Source: a virus
DNA: 44,494 bases
Direction: 5' to 3' (one strand)
IMG/VR virus record: IMGVR_UViG_3300031565_000084
Span: 1 to 44,494 of that record
The position numbers and the translations under genes are program-made. The notes under the pieces were generated by a model that searched no databases, was not told where the DNA came from, and saw nothing but the letters and a program-made list of their open reading frames with translations. Positions 29,422-37,232 of this stretch are shown in pieces; positions within the stretch are counted from its first letter, which is position 1, and each line of letters starts with the position of its first letter.

Positions 29422-31017
29422 CTATCCCCCTCTCATACCCTTGCGGTACTCTAAATTCGTCTGCATCTTCCGGAGGGTCACGTCACAGATTCGCTGGTCG
29501 CTGATCATGTAGCTTTCCACCTGGCTGATCTCCAACTGTTCAGAACCCTCGTTGTGAATGCGAACGTCAAATTTTGTTTCTTTCATCAAGCCGCCGGCGC
29601 CGGGGCGGCTGATCACTTCATCGTCCTGGGCGATCACGGCCGTCTCGCCGGGCAGCAGACCGTGAAAGCGCGGGGCGTTGGCGAAGATCGCCGGATCCAC
29701 CCATCGCCGGTCGGTCAGATCGCCGACTCGCCCGCATCGATGCGCAACGTGCGCGCCGGTGGCTAGTGTTGGGGAAACATCCGCCCCGACGCCTCCGCCG
29801 AGGGCCCCGGCCAGACCGCTCATCAGAGGTGCGATCCATTCGTTCATCATCGCCCGGGCCGCCATGTCCGCCGCCATCCTGGCAAAGGCATTGGCAACAT
29901 CCATGAAGAATTGCCCCATGGCATCCCGCCACGTTGCCCCGCCCGTTATCATGCTTTGAAACGCCCCGCTCATGGAGCTTTCCATAGAGCGCGAGACCTC
30001 GGCAAATTTCTCAGATTGATACAGGGCCAGATTCTGCATATCATCTCGCAGCTCGGCCTGATAGCCCTTCATGGCATTCATTCTCGATCGTTCGAGACTG
30101 AGGATCTCGTCGTTGAGCAGGCGATTTGCTTCCTCGACTTCCGAAAGGGTTTCGGCGTTCTCTTGCTGATAGATCCGCAGCGACTCGATCCGCTCCATGC
30201 GCGTCAGGTAATCCTGGTGACGGACCGACTCCATCGCCTCGCGCGTCCGGTCGATCACCATCTGATCTTCTTCGGCGGACATGCGGGCAATCTCTTGTGG
30301 CGTCAGACGCTGTAAAGTTAAATCCACCCCTCGCTTGCCCTGATATTCCTCTTTCGCCATCGCGTACAGTTCCGAGGCATCAACGTCGGCTAGCGCCTTC
30401 CTTCGGCCCTTTAGCTCCGCGATGTCCTTCTCGACGACGCTTTTGAAGGCCGCCTTTTCCTTCATCTTTTCCAGCATCGCTATTTCTTTGTCCAGCTCCG
30501 CGTTATACTCGCGGGCCGCTCGGATCTGCTCCTTGAGGGCATCAATTTGTTTGATCCGATCCAGATAGGCAAAGCCCGTCTGAAGGCGAGATGCTTCTTC
30601 GGGGCTGGCGCCCTGAAGGGCCATGGACCGCCTCATGCTTTCTCTGAGGGCTTCCGATTTCTCATACCACTTCGTGACGCTATCCACGGCTTCTCTATAG
30701 GCTGTCGCCCCGCTGAGTTCGCCCGCCAGGTTCTTGATGCTCTCGGCGAAGCTGTTAACGATGGGTATGCCGGACAGAAATGCGGCGAAAAGACCCTCTC
30801 CTTCCCGCCGGGCCTTCGCCATCGCCGTGGCGGAATCGGCCAAAGAACGGGCGAGCCACAGAGCACCGCCTGCGCGACTGAGGCTTGAAAGCGTCCGGCC
30901 GAACGTGAGCAGATTCTGCTGCATGCCGCCGATGTCCTTTTTGAAGGCATTGACCCCCTCGGCGGCCTTGTTGCGGGCCAGCAATTCCAGAACGATTCTG
31001 CGCGTTTCATCGGCCAT
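29422..31017 (-). CDS. Tape measure protein
   Basis: 531 residues, mainly alpha-helical with coiled coils at about 120-350, a helical region FFMDVANAFARMAADMAARA, a glycine-rich hydrophobic segment (LMSGLAGALGGGVGADV) and a lambda-type C-terminus (FHGLLPGETAVIAQDDEVIS). This protein sets the tail length during assembly; 531 residues would predict a short siphovirus tail of about 80 nm by the usual rule of 0.15 nm per residue. It follows the frameshifted tail chaperones and one small tail gene, as usual. Confidence 0.88.
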   Translation of the reverse strand: MADETRRIVLELLARNKAAEGVNAFKKDIGGMQQNLLTFGRTLSSLSRAGGALWLARSLADSATAMAKARREGEGLFAAFLSGIPIVNSFAESIKNLAGELSGATAYREAVDSVTKWYEKSEALRESMRRSMALQGASPEEASRLQTGFAYLDRIKQIDALKEQIRAAREYNAELDKEIAMLEKMKEKAAFKSVVEKDIAELKGRRKALADVDASELYAMAKEEYQGKRGVDLTLQRLTPQEIARMSAEEDQMVIDRTREAMESVRHQDYLTRMERIESLRIYQQENAETLSEVEEANRLLNDEILSLERSRMNAMKGYQAELRDDMQNLALYQSEKFAEVSRSMESSMSGAFQSMITGGATWRDAMGQFFMDVANAFARMAADMAARAMMNEWIAPLMSGLAGALGGGVGADVSPTLATGAHVAHRCGRVGDLTDRRWVDPAIFANAPRFHGLLPGETAVIAQDDEVISRPGAGGLMKETKFDVRIHNEGSEQLEISQVESYMISDQRICDVTLRKMQTNLEYRKGMRGG

Positions 31018-31069
31018 GATTCGTCAAGCGTCCTTCGTCTCTCGTCTCTCTGCCCTTGGCCAGGTCAGT

Positions 31070-31594
31070 TTAATCGAGCCCCATCGCCACGACGTCCACG
31101 TTCATCGAGCTGTCCCCTTCGCCGCCGTGTTCGAGCTTGAGGTTCTTGTTCGTCGTGATGAGCAGTCCTGCCGCACTCGGATCCCGCCAGGTAAAATCGC
31201 CACCCGGCTTAATCTTAACGATCTCCGTATTGATCGCACAGATCGGGATATCCGCCAATGTTCCGCCGAACACCTTCAGGGTCGCATCCGCCGAGTTGTT
31301 CTTGATGTAGAGAAACTTCAGCGCCGTCATCGTGAGTGCCCGGTTGAAGACATCCAGCAAGGTCCCCGAGGCATAAAGGTCCAGAGTCACCGTCTCGCCG
31401 CCGCCGTTGGGCTGGGCCAGCGCGATCGTCTTGGCGTAGATGACATTGATGGCCCCGGCGCCGGTGCCGTAACTCCAAGCCGTGTTGGGCACGGCGACGG
31501 GGACCTGCAATTCACTCAGGTCACCGGCCAGAAAGGCCTTCAAATCAATCGCCACCCCGGCCTGGCCGCTTAAGCGTGTGGATCCTATAGACAT
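31070..31594 (-). CDS. Tail-region structural protein
   Basis: 174 residues; AAGGAGATGAATC precedes ATG 31594. Beta-rich, with 'ALTMTALKFLYIKNNSADAT', 'GGDFTWRDPSAAGLLIT' and 'NLKLEHGGEGDSSMNVDVVA', reminiscent of virion proteins with a jelly-roll fold. It lies between the tail chaperone and the tape measure. The exact role is unknown. Confidence 0.7.
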   Translation of the reverse strand: MSIGSTRLSGQAGVAIDLKAFLAGDLSELQVPVAVPNTAWSYGTGAGAINVIYAKTIALAQPNGGGETVTLDLYASGTLLDVFNRALTMTALKFLYIKNNSADATLKVFGGTLADIPICAINTEIVKIKPGGDFTWRDPSAAGLLITTNKNLKLEHGGEGDSSMNVDVVAMGLD

Positions 31595-31605
31595 GATTCA
31601 TCTCC

Positions 31606-32264
31606 TTATGTTGGATTAAAAAAATTCTTAAAAATTTGGTCCAGCACTTGCTGGTCAACTTCATCTTTTTGTTCATTGGGCTGATACGTGCCGTCCAGCT
31701 TTTTCATCATCTTTTTCGCGACCTTTTCATCCTTGTAGCTGTATGTGCCGGAAATCAACGCCCGGCAATTTTCCGCCGGCTCGCCCACGGGCCAGAACTG
31801 CTCTACGATATACTGTTCGATCAGCTCGTAGGCGCTGTGTTGCTTGAGGAGTTTGGTAACAGAACATTTATACTCTCTCGCAGTTCTCGCAAGCCAGCGT
31901 CGCCAAGGATCTTCCGTAAGTTTTTTATTATGGCGTCCACACCGAGATCATTGAACCCATTGACTCTCAGGACGGCGCCCTCAATCTCATCGATCTTAGT
32001 ACCGAACATGCCATTGATTTGATTGACTTCGTCGTCGCCGATGAGCCGGCTGCCGTCCTTTTTATAGAGCGACAACTGGATCAACTTGGCCATTGCCGAG
32101 CAGCTCTTGAGCTCATCGGCGTTGTTCTTCCACTTGCGATAGACGTTGAGCTCGTAAGCCGACAGGCCGCGAATGACGATCTTCTGACCGCCGATCTCGT
32201 AGTCTTCCTCCGGGATCTCCTCTAACGCCTTGAAGATCGCCTGTTTGATTTCATCGATTGCCAT
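31606..32264 (-). CDS. Tail assembly chaperone, gpGT-like (-1 frameshift product)
   Basis: Slippage at AAAAAAC moves the ribosome from codon 115 of the zero frame into the -1 frame, which is open to TAA 31606 and adds 104 residues, for 219 in all. The added domain (LTEDPWRRWLARTAREYK, KLLKQHSAYELIEQYIVEQF, WPVGEPAENCRALISGTY) is protein-like and matches the usual T domain that recruits the tape measure. The T domain has no independent start with a ribosome site. The slippery sequence and both frames are seen directly; the frameshift itself is inferred. Confidence 0.82.
31821..32264 (-). CDS. Tail assembly chaperone, gpG-like (zero frame)
   Basis: 147 residues; AAAGGAATGCA precedes ATG 32264. 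It follows the tail tube gene and precedes the tape measure, the position of gpG. 'AIFKALEEIPEEDYEIGGQK' and 'AYELNVYRKWKNNADELKSC' resemble other phage tail chaperones. Near its end it contains the heptamer AAAAAAC (31926-31920) in exactly the A AAA AAC phase, allowing -1 slippage. Without slippage, the protein ends at TGA 31821. Confidence 0.82.
   Translation of the reverse strand: MAIDEIKQAIFKALEEIPEEDYEIGGQKIVIRGLSAYELNVYRKWKNNADELKSCSAMAKLIQLSLYKKDGSRLIGDDEVNQINGMFGTKIDEIEGAVLRVNGFNDLGVDAIIKNLRKILGDAGLRELRESINVLLPNSSSNTAPTS
31920..31926 (-). promoter_or_regulatory. -1 ribosomal slippery heptamer AAAAAAC
   Basis: In the gpG-like frame the codons are ATA AAA AAC, so both P- and A-site tRNAs can re-pair one base back on AAA AAA. 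This is a textbook X XXY YYZ site. Confidence 0.85.
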
Positions 32265-32323
32265 TGCATTCCTTTCGTTTTAGTCACAGAAAACACAAAG
32301 ACCCACTATTCCTGTATTCTGGT

Positions 32324-32737
32324 TTACACGCCCGTATGGCTGTGAGCGCCGCAGCGCTCGAACGTCACCGTGAACTCCTCGACGCCATCCGCTTCACCGG
32401 AACCCGGGTCGCCCAGGTCGGCGATGACGGCCTGCCCCGACATCTTCGAGCCGGTTGGATGAGTGACCAAAAGAGTCGACTTCGTTTTGGCATTGAAGTC
32501 GTTCTGGAGTTGAGCATAGACGGAGGCACTCGCCGGATTGTAAATGAAGGCCAGAGTCACCTGCCCCGCATCGAAGGCGCCGACGATCTTATCGGCATAC
32601 CCGCTGGTCGAATCGCACGTGAGGACCGGGTGAATAGTCGCCTTCCGGCTGCCCGGCACGGGCCCCTTGAGCTCGGGAATCACCGTACCATTCCAGGTCA
32701 CGGTTGTCCCAATCGCTGTTATTCCACTGGTTGCCAT
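32324..32737 (-). CDS. Major tail tube protein
   Basis: 137 residues from ATG 32737 (AAGGAGATCAAT upstream; an earlier ATG at 32755 lacks spacing). Beta-rich with 'TSGITAIGTTVTWNGTVIPE', 'ATIHPVLTCDSTSGYADKIV' and 'EEFTVTFERCG', typical of short siphovirus tail tube proteins. It sits between tail terminator and tail chaperones as expected. It polymerises as stacked hexameric rings. Confidence 0.78.
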   Translation of the reverse strand: MATSGITAIGTTVTWNGTVIPELKGPVPGSRKATIHPVLTCDSTSGYADKIVGAFDAGQVTLAFIYNPASASVYAQLQNDFNAKTKSTLLVTHPTGSKMSGQAVIADLGDPGSGEADGVEEFTVTFERCGAHSHTGV

Positions 32738-32782
32738 ATTGATCTCCTTATTCAAAACTGTTCATCGTTCATGGTTTATGGT

Positions 32783-33250
32783 TTATGCTTGCGTGTAGCC
32801 GTCGAGCAGCGCGGTTCGATACAGCACGTTCACGGTCACTCCCGCGATCACGCCGCCGGTACAGGTCTCGAAACTCGCCGCAGGACAATCGATCCGAATC
32901 GCCAACCCGCCGCAGGCCTGGCCCGAGACATTGCCCGCCAATAACAGTCGACGGATCGTCTCGATCATCCGGCTGATAACGGTATCCGCTACGGTCCCCT
33001 CGGGCAGTGTCCTAATGATTCCGTACAGATTCCACACGGCCAATTCGCCCCGCGACTGAACGGTTGTGCGACTTTCGGTCGTGAGCGAGGCGGCCTCGAT
33101 TATGATGTCCCCGTGCTTGAAGTCTTCAACGCCCCAGTCAAGGACCTTGGGTCGGATAGCCTTCAGTGTCAGCGTCGCGTCCGGGTCCTGCTTTCCGTTC
33201 AGTGCCCCGGCTATCCATTGAGCAATCTGTTCGTGAATCGTTTCAGCCAT
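32783..33250 (-). CDS. Tail terminator / completion protein
   Basis: 155 residues from ATG 33250, overlapping the minor-tail-Z stop as TAATG. 'MAETIHEQIAQWIAGALNGK', 'WGVEDFKHGDIIIEAASLT' and 'VSRMIETIRRLLLAGN'-like helices fit the gpU/tail-completion size and order. Predicted alpha/beta. Confidence 0.65.
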   Translation of the reverse strand: MAETIHEQIAQWIAGALNGKQDPDATLTLKAIRPKVLDWGVEDFKHGDIIIEAASLTTESRTTVQSRGELAVWNLYGIIRTLPEGTVADTVISRMIETIRRLLLAGNVSGQACGGLAIRIDCPAASFETCTGGVIAGVTVNVLYRTALLDGYTQA

Positions 33251-33849
33251 TATTTGGCCCACCGCCTCAGCTCCAGGCCGATATAGTCGTTTACCTGTTT
33301 TGATAAATTTTCGGCCGCCTTTTGATTGGCTTCATTCAATAATCCAGGCGTATTCGTGATGATCTGCCAGATGGACGGTCCGCGCCGTCCAAAAATGGCT
33401 TCCCGAGTGGGGCGGCCTTGCATTGGAAGGAAATGTCCCTTGGCATATCTGGCCCTCAAAAACACGCCACGATGTCCGCTCTTCATCGTAGCGATGAAGG
33501 CATGCTCGATACTCTTGAATCCTTCCCGTCCGATCCGGTACTTGACGCCCCGCTTCAGTTGTCGAGTCCCTTTGAACTCGGCCAAATCCGGGCGGTGCGG
33601 TTTGGCCACGACGGCGCCGGCCAGGTTCGCAAAGCTGGCGTGACGCTTGCCGATGCCCTTGGCGACCTCGCCTTTGGGCAGCTCCAATTCAGAGGCGACT
33701 CGCCGCTTAAAATCGGTTGCCGCCATATCGACGGCCCGGTTGATGGCCCGCCGCATGACGCGAGGGAAGCCTCGCGGGATTGCCCGCAGGATGTGCTCGG
33801 CCTCTTGGAGACTTGCTTCATCGATCTGGATTTGAACGGCTAAAGCCAT
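33250..33849 (-). CDS. Minor tail protein Z-like
   Basis: 199 residues. I choose ATG 33849: the frame is open to 34086, but that part overlaps the next gene and is low-complexity. 'AEHILRAIPRGFPRVMRRAI', 'AVDMAATDFKRRVASELELP' and 'LKRGVKYRIGREG' match the gpZ family that joins tail to head. The family is usually 180-200 residues. Confidence 0.8.
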   Translation of the reverse strand: MALAVQIQIDEASLQEAEHILRAIPRGFPRVMRRAINRAVDMAATDFKRRVASELELPKGEVAKGIGKRHASFANLAGAVVAKPHRPDLAEFKGTRQLKRGVKYRIGREGFKSIEHAFIATMKSGHRGVFLRARYAKGHFLPMQGRPTREAIFGRRGPSIWQIITNTPGLLNEANQKAAENLSKQVNDYIGLELRRWAK

Positions 33850-33856
33850 AGAACAC

Positions 33857-34201
33857 TCAGTGACATTCGTAAGTTGCCCAGATGCCGTTGGCTTTGACGA
33901 TCCGGGCCAGGTGCATCGTCCGGACCTCCGCCCCCGGGCGAGGCGGAACACTAACCGTCTGGCTCGAATCGAACTCAGCGGTGGCAATGCCGACAACCGC
34001 GTCATTGGCCACCTTGATCTGGACTTGCGGACTGCGGTGCCGAATGATCGGGGGGACCTCGGCGTCATCCTGGACGTACTTGACAATGGCCGTCACGGCC
34101 CGGTCCAGTGTCCCCGGCTGATAGACAATCGGCTGGCCGAACGCCGCCAGAAACGCCGCCCGCCCGGCCGTCAACCATGATGTCTCGAATGTCGTCGCCA
34201 T
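33857..34201 (-). CDS. Head-tail joining protein (gpFII-like)
   Basis: 114 residues; position between major capsid and gpZ, and the sequence 'DRAVTAIVKYVQDDAEVPPI', 'VPPRPGAEVRTMHLARIVKA' with closing WATYECH, resemble short head-tail attachment proteins. No strong ribosome site; the leader contains a large hairpin (34215-34261). Confidence 0.65.
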   Translation of the reverse strand: MATTFETSWLTAGRAAFLAAFGQPIVYQPGTLDRAVTAIVKYVQDDAEVPPIIRHRSPQVQIKVANDAVVGIATAEFDSSQTVSVPPRPGAEVRTMHLARIVKANGIWATYECH

Positions 34202-34214
34202 GTCATAATTCGAA

Positions 34215-34261
34215 GAGCCGGGCGCACAGACGTCGGTGCGCCGCCGTTGCGCACCCGGCTC
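34215..34261. terminator. Large GC hairpin after the capsid gene
   Basis: GAGCCGGG.GCGCA pairs with TGCGCACCCGGCTC over some 12-14 base pairs with a few imperfections, around an inner GC-rich loop. On the plus strand GATTTTGTTT follows; on the minus strand no T-run follows. It may be a processing or stability structure at the 3' end of the capsid message, or a terminator for plus-strand transcription. Confidence 0.55.
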
Positions 34262-34341
34262 GATTTTGTTTCAGACCGGGCCATCGCCGCCCAGGGTATC
34301 AGGCGTCATTCGTCGTTGCGTGGGCCGCATACTGCCAGCGG

Positions 34342-35298
34342 CTAAGCATACGTCGTTATATTTCCGAGCAGATAGGCGCAATTCGTGGCGATGAACTCTT
34401 CATCCGTATCGTGCCGAACACGGATCACGTCGGCCCGGACGGTCTCGTCGCGGTACGATTCGATCACTGAGTTGCTCGGCGAATCGCCCGTCCAGAGGAA
34501 CGTCCGGCCGATGCAGGGCAGCTCGCCCAGCATGGGACTGTCGCTGGTCACGCAGAGCATGGCGTACTCATCGGGCCATAAGTTCGCCAACGTCGCCGTC
34601 TTGCCTTTCTTGGCCGAATTGTAGAGCGACCCGGCGACCAGAATCTTCTCGACGCCGAACGCCTGGGCCAGCAAGGCCACGTTGACATCGCCGCGCTGAA
34701 CGGCCGGCGTGGTATATTTGATCCGGTCAATGATCGAATCGCAGACGCCCAGCTCGAGAAACGTCGAATAGGAGATAATGAGCGTATTCGGCTCCATCCC
34801 GATCGTATCGTGGATCGTCTTGCGGCCCTTCTTGACGTCATCGATGGGTTTGGCTTTTGCACCATCGTCCCATTCCTCGTCGACGTTATGAACGGCGAAA
34901 TTGCTGATGTTGAAAACGGCGTCGGCGATCCGCTTTTCCTGGTTGCGAAGCACGATATTGAGCGCCCGCCGGGCCGCCATCGTCTCGGCGTCGAAGTAGC
35001 GGCTGTAGAGCGCCACCTCGCGGTCGTCAATCTTCTCTTCCCAGCCGTTCTCGAGGCACTTATACGTATCCCAGTCCCAGGTCCAGTCGCTGCGCTGATA
35101 CGCCCCGCGGTCCGTGCGCCTCGTGGGCGGAACGGAGAACATGACCTCGGCCGGGATGACCGGAAACCGTCCATCGACTTTATCGACTTCGAATATCGGC
35201 ATGACCTGCAAACCGATAAAACCGGATGGCTGATCGGCGGCGGCGAAAAGAACCGCCTGAAGGTCGGGTCGATCTGCTGCTGAGCTTGGTCTTGGCAT
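34342..35298 (-). CDS. Major capsid protein
   Basis: 318 residues from ATG 35298, with AAGGAGATTTACA upstream. The pattern 'DLQAVLFAAADQPSGFIGLQ', 'RGAYQRSDWTWDWDTYKCLE', 'NQEKRIADAVFNISNFA', 'EPNTLIISYSTFLEL' and 'MLCVTSDSPMLGELPCIGRT' fits phage major coat proteins of the HK97 fold that are made without a cleaved delta domain. It forms the icosahedral shell. A strong hairpin precedes it and another follows it, so it may have its own message. Confidence 0.85.
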   Translation of the reverse strand: MPRPSSAADRPDLQAVLFAAADQPSGFIGLQVMPIFEVDKVDGRFPVIPAEVMFSVPPTRRTDRGAYQRSDWTWDWDTYKCLENGWEEKIDDREVALYSRYFDAETMAARRALNIVLRNQEKRIADAVFNISNFAVHNVDEEWDDGAKAKPIDDVKKGRKTIHDTIGMEPNTLIISYSTFLELGVCDSIIDRIKYTTPAVQRGDVNVALLAQAFGVEKILVAGSLYNSAKKGKTATLANLWPDEYAMLCVTSDSPMLGELPCIGRTFLWTGDSPSNSVIESYRDETVRADVIRVRHDTDEEFIATNCAYLLGNITTYA

Positions 35299-35350
35299 TG
35301 TAAATCTCCTTAAAAATTTGGCTTTTTCATTGCCCCATGGTTTTCGGGCG

Positions 35351-35402
35351 CAAACAAAAAGGGCCATGTGAGTATGTGGCCCCACATGGCCCTTTTGTTT
35401 GC
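35351..35402. terminator. Bidirectional hairpin terminator upstream of the capsid gene
   Basis: GGGCCATGTG and CACATGGCCC form a perfect ten-base stem extended by AAACAAAA/TTTTGTTT. On the minus strand it is followed by TTTTTGTTTG, on the plus strand by TTTTGTTTG, so it can act in both directions. It sits about 50 bases before the capsid ATG. Confidence 0.8.
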
Positions 35403-35461
35403 CTTGCGTCACCCTCGGGCCGGCCAGCCTTCGGATGAACCCGCTTATTCACTTGTCAACA

Positions 35462-35677
35462 CTATTCAATCAGATGGCCGTTTTCGTCTCTCGGCCAGAC
35501 GTTCAATTTTGTCTTTCCGAACGGAACTCTGGACATAATCCTGGGCGGTATCGGTTTGCCGTCTCTGGTGGTATGGCCCGCTCTGTGAGTGCGAATGTTA
35601 ATCTCTTCAATGTAATCCCTTTCAGGGATTCCTTTGAGCTCAGGATTTAGAATGTTATTGATACGTCTCTGGTTCAT
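35462..35677 (-). CDS. Small hypothetical head-region protein
   Basis: 71 residues from ATG 35677. Basic, with ERDYIEEINIRTHRAGHTTR and PPRIMSRVPFG. No clear ribosome site. It lies between the decoration protein and the capsid gene. Family not recognised. Confidence 0.5.
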   Translation of the reverse strand: MNQRRINNILNPELKGIPERDYIEEINIRTHRAGHTTRDGKPIPPRIMSRVPFGKTKLNVWPRDENGHLIE

Positions 35678-35692
35678 AGAGGATCTGACGTG

Positions 35693-35815
35693 CTATTTTT
35701 TATCCTCAGATTCCTTTTGAGACGATTTTTTGTCCTCAGTTTTTTTCTCCGCCGGTTTCGCATAGCTGTTTTTCGGATGGGATGTGTTTTTATCACTCAT
35801 CGGTTTTGTCCTCAT
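35693..35815 (-). CDS. Tiny Lys-rich peptide
   Basis: Either 40 residues from ATG 35815 or 35 from the in-frame ATG 35800, the latter preceded by GAGGACAAAACC. Nearly half of the residues are Lys, Glu or Ser (KPAEKKTEDKKSSQKESEDK). A disordered, charged head-region peptide; function unknown. Confidence 0.45.
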   Translation of the reverse strand: MRTKPMSDKNTSHPKNSYAKPAEKKTEDKKSSQKESEDKK

Positions 35816-35862
35816 AATTAATGTTTCAGTTTCCAGTTCAGTTTCGATCCATCATGCGATTC

Positions 35863-37023
35863 TTAACGGCTGATTTGCAGCATAATGAACGGAGCGCCTT
35901 GGGTATTGGCCCGCGCTCTGGACAAAACGAAGCCCACGTGCTGCTGCAACTCATTTTCGGCATCATCGGAATCGTGAATCGCTATGCTGCCGTTGTACCG
36001 CGCTACGACTTGATGATTCTCTCGCGTATTGCCCACGTCTGCCGAACTCCATCCATTGTCCGGCGCCACCCAGCATTCGCCCCATGTCTGCTCCCAGTGA
36101 TGGGGCAACAGGGTCGTTGCCGGCATCATCGGCAAGCCGATGAAGCTCTTATGCAAATCTCCGGCCGAACCGGCCTTGACGGCTGCAAACTGGTTGGCCA
36201 TGATCTCCACGTGCATCGAGGTGTGCGTGATCGGTATCGGCAATGGATGTTCCAGGGTTACCGTCATCGTGCCCCCTGTCCCGCCGGCAAGCACAGTATT
36301 GCCCGTTATTTTCATGTTGATCGAGTTTTCGGAATGAGGGAATATGACGATGGATCCCTCGGCAAGCGCATCGGCCGCGATATTGCCGCTGCCATCCCCA
36401 TCCGTCGCACCAACAGTGACCTTCAATGACGTCGCTCCGGCGGCGGCCGTTGCCTGGACGGCGGCATAAGCAACGGCTTGGACATGGCTGTTACTTTGCG
36501 CCAGCAGATCCGTGTTAAGAGTGGAGATGGCACAACCATATTTGAACACTCTTCCGTCACGGGTCACGCGCCGCGTTCCGAATGGATAGTTCTTGAGCAG
36601 GCTCAATCCGTAAGGTCCCTGCGGGCTTCCCCCTTCGAGGACATCGGAGAAAATCTGGTCGCCTAACGTCAGCTCGCCCGCGACTCTCGTGCGAAGGACA
36701 TTGATGATATCGTCCAGCGCGCTGGCGGCCGCCAGGGCAAAGCCCAGGGGCAGCCCGCCGACTGTCGCCGTGATCCTTCCCGATGCCGCCGGATAGAAAG
36801 GAGCACCTGCGGCAATCTCGCCGGCCGCGGCTATCTCCATCGTTCCCCCGCCGTTATCCAGCCGAATCGTGACATCTTCGCCGCTCAAGACGGCAAATTC
36901 AGTCACCCCGATGCCGATTTCGGTCGCCCCGGCATAAATGGCGGTCGTGCCGGACAGTTTGACTCTTCGCTTGGCCGCCAGCGTCTCGCCAGCCACCAAT
37001 GTTAGAAATGCACTTTCAATCAT
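35863..37023 (-). CDS. Head decoration protein (DUF2190-like) with C-terminal extension
   Basis: 386 residues; the start overlaps the zinc-ribbon stop as ATGA. Residues 1-110 follow the DUF2190 pattern, a beta-barrel capsid decoration domain (FLTLVAGETLAAKRRVKLSG, 'IGIGVTEFAVLSGEDVTIRL', 'AAGEIAAGAPFYPAASGRIT'). Residues 130-386 are a second beta-rich domain (GPYGLSLLKNYPFGTRRVTR) of the kind seen fused or next to such proteins in environmental phages. It likely stabilises the capsid surface. Confidence 0.75.
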   Translation of the reverse strand: MIESAFLTLVAGETLAAKRRVKLSGTTAIYAGATEIGIGVTEFAVLSGEDVTIRLDNGGGTMEIAAAGEIAAGAPFYPAASGRITATVGGLPLGFALAAASALDDIINVLRTRVAGELTLGDQIFSDVLEGGSPQGPYGLSLLKNYPFGTRRVTRDGRVFKYGCAISTLNTDLLAQSNSHVQAVAYAAVQATAAAGATSLKVTVGATDGDGSGNIAADALAEGSIVIFPHSENSINMKITGNTVLAGGTGGTMTVTLEHPLPIPITHTSMHVEIMANQFAAVKAGSAGDLHKSFIGLPMMPATTLLPHHWEQTWGECWVAPDNGWSSADVGNTRENHQVVARYNGSIAIHDSDDAENELQQHVGFVLSRARANTQGAPFIMLQISR

Positions 37024-37232
37024 CGTTTTGCCCTTTCAATTTCTGTCCCCGCTTCATTGCCGGTTTCTTCGGCAGCAGGTCCGCGAGGTACTGTTTCTTG
37101 TTTCTTGTTTTCTTTGACCTTTGACCGGGTCATTTTGACCGGCACAAACCGCTCGTTGCATCGCGAGCAGCTTTTGACTTTTCCGGCCATAATGATCTTT
37201 TCACGCCCGCATGGACATTTGAACAACGGCAT
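37020..37232 (-). CDS. Small zinc-ribbon protein
   Basis: 70 residues starting immediately after the protease stop. CPCGREKIIMAGKVKSCSRC gives a CxC...CxxC zinc site in the first 25 residues, followed by a charged, Lys/Glu-rich tail. The gene is coupled to the decoration protein by ATGA. Resembles Mu Com-type mini zinc proteins. Confidence 0.65.
   Translation of the reverse strand: MPLFKCPCGREKIIMAGKVKSCSRCNERFVPVKMTRSKVKENKKQETVPRGPAAEETGNEAGTEIERAKR

Noticed and set aside
31880-31890. TATAAAT or ACCAAAC as the tail-chaperone slippery site
   Set aside because: Neither allows proper P-site re-pairing; the perfect AAAAAAC lies upstream in the correct phase.
33250-34086. 278-codon version of the minor tail Z gene
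   Set aside because: The upstream 79 codons overlap the head-tail joining gene and are Ser/Arg-rich; the family length of about 200 fits ATG 33849.
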